This document shows, in pieces, positions 42,234-50,695 of a stretch of 64,000 nt of DNA (position 1 is its first letter; each line of letters begins with the position of its first letter). The notes under the pieces were generated by a model that was given only the letters and a program-made list of their open reading frames with translations, did not search any database and was not told where the DNA came from. Made by a program: the position numbers and the translations under genes. This stretch comes from Clostridia bacterium (lineage in GTDB: Bacteria > Bacillota > Clostridia > TANB77 > CAG-508): assembly GCA_017625035.1 (NCBI GenBank), contig JAGALX010000027.1, positions 1-64,000 of the forward strand, given 5' to 3'.

Positions 42234-43076
42234 GTGAGAGGATACAACAGAAAATTTATAATTAAAAGCATACTAGCGTTTATAATTATATCATTAATGT
42301 TTAATGTGTTAATTAATAAACAACATATTTCACAAGCAGAAGAAACTAGCACAAAATGTGCAATAACAGTTGAAAAAACAAAAGAAGAAGGGGTAATAGA
42401 TTGGTGTGATATTACGCAGAAACAAAATGTAAATTACAATTATAAAGTAATTATAAAAATAACAAGCCAAGATGCATTAAAAGGAATTCAGTTTAAAGCA
42501 TATTTCGATGCACCTTCAAGAATCGTTGCAGCAACTGTAGGAAATTATTTCGATAAAAATGAAATTAATTTTGATACAAATAAATTAGTGCTTTATAATG
42601 AAGAAAGTACTAAAAAAACAGAAGCTCCAAATCAACAAGAACTTTGTACATTATACATGTTTGTTCCACCAGCAATGCTAGATACATTTGATATGGGATT
42701 TGATTTTTCAAAAAATGCTGATTTTGAAAGTATTGTACTAAAAAATGATGAAACAAGATATCAAGAATCAGAAATAAAGTACCCAAAAAGAAATGTAGAA
42801 ATAGAAGATTCAAACGATGAAGATGAAAAAGATGATAAAGATGTTGAAGAAGATAAAAAAGAACCAACAATCGATGATAAAGAAAAAGAATCTAATTCAA
42901 ACGCTGAAAAAACACCATCAAATAGTGAAATTTCAGAAAACAATGGTGCCAATAATTCGAATAGTCCAAAAGCTGGAGATAACATAATATTGTACATAAG
43001 CTTTTTTTCAATAGGTATGCTAATTTTTAGTATAATGTTTATTAAAAAAATGAAAAACAAAGGAGGAAAAAAATAG
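42234..43076 (+). CDS. Wall/membrane-anchored surface protein, cohesin-like
   Basis: A 280-residue protein with a GTG start after GAGGAGG. It has a signal peptide (about 1-34, ending ISQAEE), a beta-rich domain (about 37-180, KVIIKITSQDALKGIQFKAYFDAPSRIVAATVG) reminiscent of cohesin-like modules, a very acidic Asp/Glu/Lys linker (about 185-240) and a C-terminal S-P-K-A-G-D-N followed by a membrane helix and KKMKNKGGKK. The end resembles a sortase signal of the PKTGD type. First of three genes with cohesin and dockerin features. Confidence 0.55.
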   Translation: MRGYNRKFIIKSILAFIIISLMFNVLINKQHISQAEETSTKCAITVEKTKEEGVIDWCDITQKQNVNYNYKVIIKITSQDALKGIQFKAYFDAPSRIVAATVGNYFDKNEINFDTNKLVLYNEESTKKTEAPNQQELCTLYMFVPPAMLDTFDMGFDFSKNADFESIVLKNDETRYQESEIKYPKRNVEIEDSNDEDEKDDKDVEEDKKEPTIDDKEKESNSNAEKTPSNSEISENNGANNSNSPKAGDNIILYISFFSIGMLIFSIMFIKKMKNKGGKK

Positions 43077-43078
43077 TA

Positions 43079-43657
43079 ATGAAAAAATTAATTACAACAA
43101 TAATTACTATTACAATGTTTTTTGTTATGTTTGTGGCAAAAGTTACATTAGCCAGTGAAAACAATAGTATTATATTAGAATCAGATATTAAGAATTTAAA
43201 ACAAGGTGAGGAAATATTAATAACTGTAAAATGCGAAAATGTTGCAGATAATGGAATACAAATATTAACAGGAAAGCTAGAATATGATAAATCTATTTTA
43301 GAAATTGTAAAAAATGAAGATGGAATATCAGGTGTAGTAGAATCTAAAAATGATTGGACTACAGATATATCAGCAGAAAATGCAACTTTTTCTTCCAATA
43401 GTATGAATTCAAAAAATGGAGAAATTTTTTCTGTAAAAATGAAAGTTTTAAAAAATGCAGAAAGTGCAAAAATAACAGCAACAAATCTTAGCATTGTAAA
43501 TGAAAATTACGAAAGTAAAGAATTAAAATCGAATGAATTAGTTATCGGAAACGAAAAACAAAATAAAAGTAATATAGTAGTTATTATTTGTATTATTATT
43601 TTAGCAGTTATAGTTATTGCTAGTATGGTAATATTAAAAAATAAAAAAAGTAAATAA
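43079..43657 (+). CDS. Membrane-anchored cohesin-domain protein
   Basis: A 192-residue protein: a signal peptide (about 1-25), one cohesin-type domain (about 28-155; LKQGEEILITVKCENVADNG, LTGKLEYDKSILEIVKNEDG, FSSNSMNSKNGEIFSVKMKVL) and a C-terminal membrane helix (about 166-187) with a Lys-rich end. Cohesins bind dockerins on partner proteins; here the dockerin protein is the next gene. It begins 2 bases after the previous stop with an AAAGGAGG site in the end of that gene. Confidence 0.65.
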   Translation: MKKLITTIITITMFFVMFVAKVTLASENNSIILESDIKNLKQGEEILITVKCENVADNGIQILTGKLEYDKSILEIVKNEDGISGVVESKNDWTTDISAENATFSSNSMNSKNGEIFSVKMKVLKNAESAKITATNLSIVNENYESKELKSNELVIGNEKQNKSNIVVIICIIILAVIVIASMVILKNKKSK

Positions 43658-43678
43658 TCATAAATAAGGAGTGATATT

Positions 43679-45055
43679 ATGAGTAAAATAAAACAAATTT
43701 CTACCAGCATTATAATATTAATTATATGTTTGCTTTTTGGCGTAATGAGTAATAATGCAAAAGCAACAGAAAGGGCTACGCAAGGAACAATGTTGGGAGA
43801 TGTGAATTTAGATGGTTCTGTAAGTCTAGAGGACGTAATATATTTAAATAAAAAATTAGCAGGTGTAATTGACTTTAATGAACAACAAATAGCTAATGCA
43901 GATTGTAATCAATATGGATCTGATAATACTAATAGAATAAATGCATTAGATGCAGTAGTATTGTTACAATACATTGTGGAAAAGGTACCTGAACTTCCAG
44001 TAGGAAATATCTATAAAATAGAAGGTATATCATACAATTATATAGATGACGAAAAGATAAATTTAGATGGAGTAACATTTAAGAAAGATGAAGAAGATTT
44101 TACACCAACTATTAAGTTAAGTCCAAAAAAGATATATGAAGATTATTCTTTTGTATATAAAAATGCTGGATATATAGATCTAACATGTGATGTATATGAC
44201 GGAGATAATAAAGCTGGTTCATTAAGGGTCTTAGTAGGAAAACAAGGTGATGTTAATTTAGATAAAAATGTAGATTTAAGTGATATAGCTGAAATGCTTA
44301 ATATAATTAATGGCACATATAGTGGAAAAATTTCACAAGATAACCTTGATAAATGCCAAGAAACAGTACTAAAGAATTATAATGCTATGCCTGAAGTTCA
44401 AAAACTAATGATTAAATTAGCTGATATTACAGATAAAACAACTAATTTATTGAATTTAGATACTGAAGATGTGGCAAAGCTAATGAGAAAATATGCGCTA
44501 AAAGGTGCGGGTATAGAATACTACTATGTAGTAGACGGTGCATCATATAATTATATTGATGATACTGAATTAAATTTAAATAATGTTACTATAAAAAAAT
44601 ATGAAATTGAAACAGATAAAGAGGTAGAATTTACTCCAACAATAAAATTAACTCCAAAAGGAATGTATGAAAATGCTAAATCTGTATATGACCAAGTAGG
44701 ATATGTAAGTAATGAAAATTGCATTGTATATGATGGTGACAAAATGATAGGTAGAATACATGTTTTAATAGGCAAAAAAGGTGATGTTAATTTTGATGGA
44801 AAAGTAGATAATTCTGACGTAACTGAAATAAATAAAATTGTTGATGCTAGATATAGTGGAAATATTTCTCAAAATAAACTTAGTGGAGCTAAAACGGTAT
44901 TTGATAATTATATATCTATGCCTGAAGTACAAAAGTTAATAATTAAGTTAGCAGATGTAACAGACGAATCTATAGAATTATCAAACATAAATGAGCAAGA
45001 TGCATTAGCTGTAGCAGAAATGTATGCTGAAGCAGGAGCTGGATTAAATCAATAA
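43679..45055 (+). CDS. Secreted dockerin-domain protein with internal repeats
   Basis: A 458-residue protein. After a signal peptide (about 1-30), a dockerin type I-like pair follows: GDVNLDGSVSLEDVIYLNKKLAG (about 40-62) and NADCNQYGSDNTNRINALDAVVLLQYIV (about 74-101). Two repeats of about 170 residues then follow, each with SYNYIDD, FTPTIKL(S/T)PK and a further single Ca-loop, GDVNLDKNVDLSD (about 191) and GDVNFDGKVDNSD (about 367), and MPEVQKL(M/I)IKLAD. No catalytic domain is seen. It likely docks onto the cohesin proteins encoded just upstream. Confidence 0.7.
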   Translation: MSKIKQISTSIIILIICLLFGVMSNNAKATERATQGTMLGDVNLDGSVSLEDVIYLNKKLAGVIDFNEQQIANADCNQYGSDNTNRINALDAVVLLQYIVEKVPELPVGNIYKIEGISYNYIDDEKINLDGVTFKKDEEDFTPTIKLSPKKIYEDYSFVYKNAGYIDLTCDVYDGDNKAGSLRVLVGKQGDVNLDKNVDLSDIAEMLNIINGTYSGKISQDNLDKCQETVLKNYNAMPEVQKLMIKLADITDKTTNLLNLDTEDVAKLMRKYALKGAGIEYYYVVDGASYNYIDDTELNLNNVTIKKYEIETDKEVEFTPTIKLTPKGMYENAKSVYDQVGYVSNENCIVYDGDKMIGRIHVLIGKKGDVNFDGKVDNSDVTEINKIVDARYSGNISQNKLSGAKTVFDNYISMPEVQKLIIKLADVTDESIELSNINEQDALAVAEMYAEAGAGLNQ

Positions 45056-45502
45056 AATGAAAAAATAAAAAAAGAAAAACTTCGATTTTAAATTTTAAAT
45101 CAAGGTTTTTCTTTTTTATTTTATAGAAAGTTTTTAAATTACCATTGTTAGAAACAGAAAAAAGAAGCGCAATAAAAAATGTTTTAAAATATAAATTTTT
45201 TGAAGTTTAGTTTTCAAATATTTTTCTGCTAAGAGTTTATAATAAATTGGAGATGTACTGTGACTATCACAGTGATAACAATCAACTTTTGCTTTTTATT
45301 AAATAAAAAATAGTAAAAATTACAAATAAATTCAACTTTTTCCATTTCTAAATCGTATTAATTATAGATACTAAAATTAAGTAAATTTGCTATTAAAGAA
45401 TATTTTTTATAAAAAAGAAATAGCAAAAAAATTAAAAGAAATAGTCAATAAAATAAAGTATATGTTATAATTTAATTATAACAAAAGAAGGGGGAATGAT
45501 TT
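45056..45502. other. Gap with terminator, palindrome and ECF promoter
   Basis: Terminator-like foldback about 45075-45117. ACTGTGA-CTA-TCACAGT palindrome at 45257-45273, possibly an operator. ECF site 4 at 45333-45359. No gene is visible. Confidence 0.6.
45333..45359 (+). promoter_or_regulatory. ECF-type promoter (site 4)
   Basis: CAACTTTT (45333-45340), 13 bases, CGTATT (45354-45359), 144 bases before the next start. Confidence 0.7.
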
Positions 45503-46324
45503 ATGACAAAATCAAGTAAAATTATTATAGCTTTATTAATAATACTAATTATTGTAGTTTTCGCATTTGGAGGGTATTTTATTTGGAAACTGAATGATGA
45601 GGTAGAAAAAGAGAATAACGAAGTAAATGTTTCAAAAAATAACAATGAGAATATTGGTTCATTAAATTATGTTGATGATGAATATAATTCTGTTGAAAAT
45701 AATGATCTAGATATAGAAGGAGATTATGGTCCAGTGTCAGTATTGTATGATGTTGAAAAAACATATACTAATGAAAGCGGGATTACAGAAATTTATACAT
45801 ATAGATTACCCAAAATTAATATAGAGTCTGAATATGCAAATGAAATAAATAATGAAATTAAAGAATTAGTAACAAAAGTTGAAAATTTTGTAAGTAAATT
45901 AGATAATGGTTATGACATTTTATATGAAGAATACTGTTACGGGTTTGACTATAATTATGCTATTAATGGAGATATAGTATCAATTATTATATTTGTAAAT
46001 AATGAATCTGATGCAGATGATGCAATAGTGTATAATATAAATACAAAAGGTGAAAAAGTAGAAAAGGCAATGCTATTGGAAAAATCTAATATAAAAGAAA
46101 GCGAATTTCAAGATAAAATTTTCAGTTTAATTAAAAGTAATGATATATTTTATTCTGCTGTAGATCATACTTATCTTGCAAAAGAAGATGATTGTGCACT
46201 AGATAAATGTGATTTATTATATCTTTATAATGGTGAGTTATATGTGGCGGTAAAAATAAGTGGTACAGATGTTGCTGGAAAAGCAGTAATAAATGTACGT
46301 ACTGGTTGGCCATTGAATGGATAA
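45503..46324 (+). CDS. Membrane-anchored extracytoplasmic protein, regulon member
   Basis: A 273-residue protein with the MTKSSKIIIALLIIL signal-anchor shared with the genes at 39497 and 41624. An acidic linker (about 30-70) is followed by a domain (about 80-273) with YRLPKINIESEYANEINNEI and a C-terminal LYLYNGELYVAVKISG element. This pattern recalls DUF4163/DUF3298-type extracytoplasmic domains; assignment tentative. Downstream of ECF site 4, with an AAGGGGGAA ribosome site. Confidence 0.6.
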   Translation: MTKSSKIIIALLIILIIVVFAFGGYFIWKLNDEVEKENNEVNVSKNNNENIGSLNYVDDEYNSVENNDLDIEGDYGPVSVLYDVEKTYTNESGITEIYTYRLPKINIESEYANEINNEIKELVTKVENFVSKLDNGYDILYEEYCYGFDYNYAINGDIVSIIIFVNNESDADDAIVYNINTKGEKVEKAMLLEKSNIKESEFQDKIFSLIKSNDIFYSAVDHTYLAKEDDCALDKCDLLYLYNGELYVAVKISGTDVAGKAVINVRTGWPLNG

Positions 46325-46344
46325 AAATTAGTTAGTAAAAAATA

Positions 46345-46378
46345 AAACTTCGATTTTTAATCGAAGTTTCATTTTTTT
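46345..46378. terminator. Bidirectional terminator
   Basis: The perfect 11-bp stem AAACTTCGATT (46345-46355 with 46359-46369) with T-rich flanks on both strands, between convergent genes. Confidence 0.85.
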
Positions 46379-47339
46379 ATTCTTCAGAACCCTTATTTGT
46401 CATTTCCTCCAAATCAAGAAGTTCTTGCCATCTCTTATCAACTTCCTCTTGGAATTCCTTAATCATCCACTCATTACCTGGTTTAAACATATGTTTAAAT
46501 CTACGTTGAGGTTTTAAAAATTCTTCAATAGGTAATTTATTTTTTGGTTTATAGTTTATAACATATCTACCATCAATAACTTCATATAATGGCCAGTAGC
46601 ATGTTTCAACTGCAAGTTTATTAATTTGCATTAAATCTTCAGTTTTATAACCCCAACCGCGTGGGCAAGGAGCCATAACATTTAAGAATGTAGGTCCTTC
46701 TGTATAAATTGCTTTTTCAGCTTTTTCATATAAATCTTTGAAATTATTTAATGCAACAGTTTGAGCAACATATGGCAAATGATGACCAACCATTATTTTT
46801 GTTAAATCTTTTCTTGATTGCATTTTTCCTGGTACAACAGCTCCTGCTGGGGTTGTTGTTGTATCAGCAAATTTTGGAGTTGCTGATGAACGTTGAATAC
46901 CTGTGTTCATATAGGCACCATTATCATAGCAAACATAAGTCATATCATGACCTCTTTCCATTGCTCCTGATAAACTTTGAATTCCTATATCATAAGTTCC
47001 ACCATCTCCACCAAATGTTATGAATTTAGTAGTAAAATCTTCTGGTAATTTTCCTTGTTTTTTTAGTGATTTATAAGCAGCTTCTGCTCCTGAAGTATTT
47101 GCAGAAGCGCATTCAAATGCTGTGTGTATAAAAGAATCTGTCCATGATGAATATGGGTACATAAAAGTTGAAACTTCCATACATCCTGTTGCACATGAAA
47201 TAACTGCATGATCTTCTGGTTTTAAAGCCCTTAAAATCATTCTTGCAGTAGCAGGAGCACCACAACCTGCACACATTCTATGTCCTGCTGTGAATCTAGA
47301 TGGTTTTGTAGTAATTACTTCTTTTAAATTATATGCCAT
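46377..47339 (-). CDS. porB: Pyruvate:ferredoxin oxidoreductase, beta subunit
   Basis: A 320-residue thiamine-diphosphate-binding subunit. HRMCAGCGAPATARM (about 21-35) and SCATGCMEV (about 48-56) carry the conserved cysteines. The TPP signature is GGDGGTYDIGIQSLSGAMERGHDMTYVCYDNGAYMNTG (split over about 110-150). It catalyses oxidative decarboxylation of pyruvate to acetyl-CoA with the alpha, gamma and delta subunits. ATG 47339 is preferred over a TTG two codons upstream because the AAAGGAG site fits better. Last gene of porGDAB. Confidence 0.92.
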   Translation of the reverse strand: MAYNLKEVITTKPSRFTAGHRMCAGCGAPATARMILRALKPEDHAVISCATGCMEVSTFMYPYSSWTDSFIHTAFECASANTSGAEAAYKSLKKQGKLPEDFTTKFITFGGDGGTYDIGIQSLSGAMERGHDMTYVCYDNGAYMNTGIQRSSATPKFADTTTTPAGAVVPGKMQSRKDLTKIMVGHHLPYVAQTVALNNFKDLYEKAEKAIYTEGPTFLNVMAPCPRGWGYKTEDLMQINKLAVETCYWPLYEVIDGRYVINYKPKNKLPIEEFLKPQRRFKHMFKPGNEWMIKEFQEEVDKRWQELLDLEEMTNKGSEE

Positions 47340-47345
47340 TTTCAA

Positions 47346-48536
47346 TTACTCCTTTCTTAATCCTAAATATCTATAAGGATTTTCTACTTTATCTTCTTTA
47401 TTAATTTTTTGTAAATCTGCAAATACAGTTTCAATATTTTCTGATGTTGTATCTCTACCACCAATTCCGTAAATATAGTTTACAACTGGAACTGATTTTT
47501 TATTTACATACATCGCAGATGTTATATCTTCAAATAATGCACCACCAGCAGCGTTTAATGAATCTGCTTTATCTAATACTGCAATTGATTTTATATTTTC
47601 TTTTGATAAAGCTTTAGCAATTTCTTCAGCTGGGAATGGTCTAAACATACGAACCTTTAGAAGTCCTGCTTTTACACCTTCAGATCTTAGTTTATCAACT
47701 GTGTATTTTGCAGTTCCTGCTGTTGAGTTCATACAAACAATTACATGTTCTGCATCTTCCATTTTATATTCTTCGAAGAATGAATATTTTCTACCTGTCA
47801 TTTTTTCAAAGTCAGCTGAAACATCAGCAATTACTTTTTTAGCATTTTTCATTGCTTCTGCTTGTTGGTATTTATGTTCAAATAAGAATGCTTGTAAATC
47901 TAAAGGTCCAACAGCCATAGGCTCTTTTTTATTTAATAAATAATGTTCTGGTTTATATGTTCCAACAAATGCTTTTACTTTATCATCTTCAATTAATTCA
48001 ATATTTTCGATTGAGTGTGATGTTATAAATCCATCTTGGCAAATCATAATAGGTAATTGTACATCTTTATGTTCTGCTATTCTGTGAGCCATTACCATAT
48101 TATCATATGCTTCTTGGTTGTTTTCGCTAAATAACATTATCCATCCAGCGTCACGAACACCCATTGCATCTGAATGATCATTGTGTATGTTTAATGGCCC
48201 AGATACTGCACGGTTTACAAGTGACATAACTATTGGTAAACGTAAGCTTGACGCTATATAAATCATTTCCCACATAAGTGATAAACCATTTGCAGATGTT
48301 GCAGTCATAGCTCTAGCTCCTGCAGCTTGAGCACCAATACATGCAGTCATTGCACTATGCTCACTTTCAACAGCAACAAATTCTGTATCAACAGTTCCAT
48401 TACTTACAAATGTTGAAAAATATTGTGGTATTTCTGTTGATGGTGTAATAGGGAATGCAGCAACAACATCTGGATTAATTTGTTTCATAGCTATTGCAAT
48501 AGCTTCATTACCACTTAAACGCTCTCTAATTCCCAT
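47346..48536 (-). CDS. porA: Pyruvate:ferredoxin oxidoreductase, alpha subunit
   Basis: A 396-residue subunit of the 2-oxoacid:ferredoxin oxidoreductase. The N-terminus LSGNEAIAIAMKQINPDVVAAFPITPSTEIPQ and the EFVAVESEHSAMTACIGAQAAGARAMTATSANGL block are typical of PorA and close over the TPP site. The C-terminal domain has VRMFRPFPAEEI. Its start overlaps the porD stop and its own stop is only a few bases from porB, indicating one operon. Confidence 0.94.
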   Translation of the reverse strand: MGIRERLSGNEAIAIAMKQINPDVVAAFPITPSTEIPQYFSTFVSNGTVDTEFVAVESEHSAMTACIGAQAAGARAMTATSANGLSLMWEMIYIASSLRLPIVMSLVNRAVSGPLNIHNDHSDAMGVRDAGWIMLFSENNQEAYDNMVMAHRIAEHKDVQLPIMICQDGFITSHSIENIELIEDDKVKAFVGTYKPEHYLLNKKEPMAVGPLDLQAFLFEHKYQQAEAMKNAKKVIADVSADFEKMTGRKYSFFEEYKMEDAEHVIVCMNSTAGTAKYTVDKLRSEGVKAGLLKVRMFRPFPAEEIAKALSKENIKSIAVLDKADSLNAAGGALFEDITSAMYVNKKSVPVVNYIYGIGGRDTTSENIETVFADLQKINKEDKVENPYRYLGLRKE

Positions 48537-48835
48537 TATTTTTCACCTTCCTCTCTCATTTCGATTGCACCAAATGGACATACTTTTGCACATACACCAC
48601 ATCCTTTGCAGTAATCGTAATCAAAATCTTCTCTTTTTCCTTCACAATTTACTGGAATTGCATCATCTGGGCAAACAGGGAAACATAGTCCACATTGTTT
48701 GCATTTTTCACTAAGAAAAACAGGCTTTAAAGAACGCCAATCACCAGTTTTAAATTCTTTAGCATTACCAGCTGTATAGATATTTCCACCAATAGTTAAT
48801 TCACTTGCTGGGGTATTTTTATTTATTTCAGCCAT
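48536..48835 (-). CDS. porD: Pyruvate:ferredoxin oxidoreductase, delta subunit (2[4Fe-4S] ferredoxin)
   Basis: A 99-residue ferredoxin subunit with two clusters, CKQCGLCFPVCP (about 41-52) and CKGCGVCAKVCP (about 76-87), that pass electrons to soluble ferredoxin. The N-terminal extension (about 1-35) with GDWRSLKPV is typical of PorD. Located between the gamma gene and porA. Confidence 0.95.
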   Translation of the reverse strand: MAEINKNTPASELTIGGNIYTAGNAKEFKTGDWRSLKPVFLSEKCKQCGLCFPVCPDDAIPVNCEGKREDFDYDYCKGCGVCAKVCPFGAIEMREEGEK

Positions 48836-48854
48836 TTTTTATCAATCCTTTCTT

Positions 48855-48974
48855 TGGGAAAAGGGGACGGTTCTGTTTTCCCATTTTTGGGAAAAAGGGA
48901 CAGCCTCATATTCCGATAATTTTTTGAAACTATGCACATTAGGGACGTTGCACATTGCGTCCCCAATGTGCATA
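48855..48974. repeat. REP-like unit D (both subtypes joined)
   Basis: A single GGGGACGGTTCTGTTTTCCC-type arm (48855-48903) is followed by an inverted pair 48931-48947 / 48958-48974 (TATGCACATT...AATGTGCATA). It separates porG from porD. Confidence 0.85.
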
Positions 48975-48977
48975 AAA

Positions 48978-49559
48978 CTATTGAACTTTTTTCACTTGCT
49001 CTAAAGTTAATTTTAAAGCTTTCATATTTCCTTCAATAACTTCAGGTTTTTTAGCAAATTTATGTTTAAATGAACCTTCCATATCATTTAAGAAAGCTTC
49101 ATCAGACATAACTTCACTAACTTTAACAATAGCAGCAAGCATTGGAGTATTTGGAAAATATTTTCCTAATGCTTCTATAGAAATAGATCTTGCATCTATA
49201 GTATAAACACTACCATTATATCCATTTAATTTGTCTTTTAAAACATTTATATCTTTGGTTGTATTAATAACAATAGCACCTGATTCTTTAAGTCCTGCTG
49301 TTACATCAACACTATCTAGTAAAGTATCATCAACAACAACAACAAAATCTGGATTATAAATATTACTATGCACTGTTATTGGTGTGTTACTAATACGGTT
49401 ATATGCTGTAATTGGTGCACCCATTCTTTCTGGACCATATTCTGGAAAACCTTGAATGTATTTTCCTGTGTTAAAAGCTGCATCTGCTAAAAGTAAACAA
49501 GCAGTTTTTGCACCTTGACCACCACGTCCATGCCATCTGATTTCAATTAAATCGTTCAT
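48978..49559 (-). CDS. porG: Pyruvate:ferredoxin oxidoreductase, gamma subunit
   Basis: A 193-residue subunit. The signature IEIRWHGRGGQGAKTACLLLADAA (about 4-27) and GFPEYGPERMGAPITAYNRIS (about 35-55) identify the gamma domain of oxoacid:ferredoxin oxidoreductases. The start at 49559 follows AAGGAGG on the minus strand; a longer frame upstream lacks a site. It is first in the por operon although separated from porD by a REP-like unit. Confidence 0.94.
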   Translation of the reverse strand: MNDLIEIRWHGRGGQGAKTACLLLADAAFNTGKYIQGFPEYGPERMGAPITAYNRISNTPITVHSNIYNPDFVVVVDDTLLDSVDVTAGLKESGAIVINTTKDINVLKDKLNGYNGSVYTIDARSISIEALGKYFPNTPMLAAIVKVSEVMSDEAFLNDMEGSFKHKFAKKPEVIEGNMKALKLTLEQVKKVQ

Positions 49560-49761
49560 AAAAAATTTTACCTCCTTGAACTTTAATATGATTAGTATAT
49601 TCCTTAAGAGAGGGGATGTCAAGCAGTTTTGACCAATTGGTTTAAAGGTTTTTATAGCTTACCAAAAGCCTTGCACAGTTGGAAACCTTGTGCCCCTAAA
49701 TTTTGCCAATACCATTGACTTTTCGCCTAAAATCATATATGATATCAGAAGTATTTTTGTT

Positions 49762-49838
49762 TTGCACATTAGGGAAAATATGTGACTTATAAAAAAGTGT
49801 AATGGTTTATGCACATTTTCCCGTCCCCAATGTGCATA
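49762..49838. repeat. REP-like unit E upstream of minD
   Basis: TGCACATTAGGGAAAAT (49763 on) is roughly complementary to ATTTTCCCGTCCCCAATGTGCA (split; ends 49838). It belongs to the GCACATT subtype and lies directly before the minD ribosome site. The rest of the 49560-49854 gap shows no gene. Confidence 0.75.
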
Positions 49839-49854
49839 AGGGGGAAAGAAATTT

Positions 49855-50649
49855 ATGGGAGAAGTTATAGTTGTAACATCAGGAAAAGGTGGCGTAGGTA
49901 AAACAACAACAACAGCTAATTTAGGGTCTGCACTAGCTTTAACAGGTAAAAAAGTTGCACTAGTAGACACTGATATTGGACTAAGAAATTTAGATGTTGT
50001 AATGGGGCTTGAAAACAGAATTGTATATGACATAGTAGATGTTGTAGAAGAAAAATGCAAACTAAGACAAGCATTAATAAAAGACAAGCGTTTCAATGAA
50101 CTATTTTTATTACCAGCCGCACAAACAAGAGATAAAAGTGCCATAAATGAAGAACAAATGAAAGAATTAACAAGTAAGTTAAAATCCGAATTTGACTATA
50201 TTTTAATAGATTGTCCAGCAGGAATAGAGCAAGGTTTTAAAAATGCAATAGCTGGAGCAGATAGAGCATTAGTTGTAACAACAGCAGAAATTTCTGCAAT
50301 AAGAGATGCTGATAGAATAATAGGATTATTAGCAGAATCACACATAAAAAATCCAGAGCTAATTATCAATAGAATAAGACCAAATATGATAAAAAAAGGC
50401 GAAATGATGGATGTTGAAGACATTGTAGAATTACTATCTATCGATTTAATAGGCGTAATTCCAGATGACGAATATATAATAACTCAAACTAATAAAGGAG
50501 AGCCAGCTGTTTCAAATAAAAAAGCACCTTCAGGAAGAGGATATATGGAAATTGCACAAAGAATATTGGGCGAAAATATCGAAATTACTATCCCTGGAAG
50601 GAATGAAAGTGTGGTTTCTAAATTATTAAACGTTTTTAGAAAAAAATAG
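49855..50649 (+). CDS. minD: Septum site-determining ATPase MinD
   Basis: A 264-residue ParA/MinD-type ATPase. The deviant Walker A is SGKGGVGKTTTTAN (about 9-22); DTDIGLRNLDVVMGLENR (about 39-56) and the Walker B IDCPAG (about 120) are classical. The C-terminal amphipathic helix VVSKLLNVFRKK is the membrane-targeting sequence. It selects the division site with MinC and MinE. minC is not adjacent here; minE and rodA follow. GGGGGAAAG precedes the start. Confidence 0.96.
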   Translation: MGEVIVVTSGKGGVGKTTTTANLGSALALTGKKVALVDTDIGLRNLDVVMGLENRIVYDIVDVVEEKCKLRQALIKDKRFNELFLLPAAQTRDKSAINEEQMKELTSKLKSEFDYILIDCPAGIEQGFKNAIAGADRALVVTTAEISAIRDADRIIGLLAESHIKNPELIINRIRPNMIKKGEMMDVEDIVELLSIDLIGVIPDDEYIITQTNKGEPAVSNKKAPSGRGYMEIAQRILGENIEITIPGRNESVVSKLLNVFRKK

Positions 50650-50695
50650 GTTAATCTAAAATTCTAATATAAAAAGTACAAAAGTGGAGGTTAAA

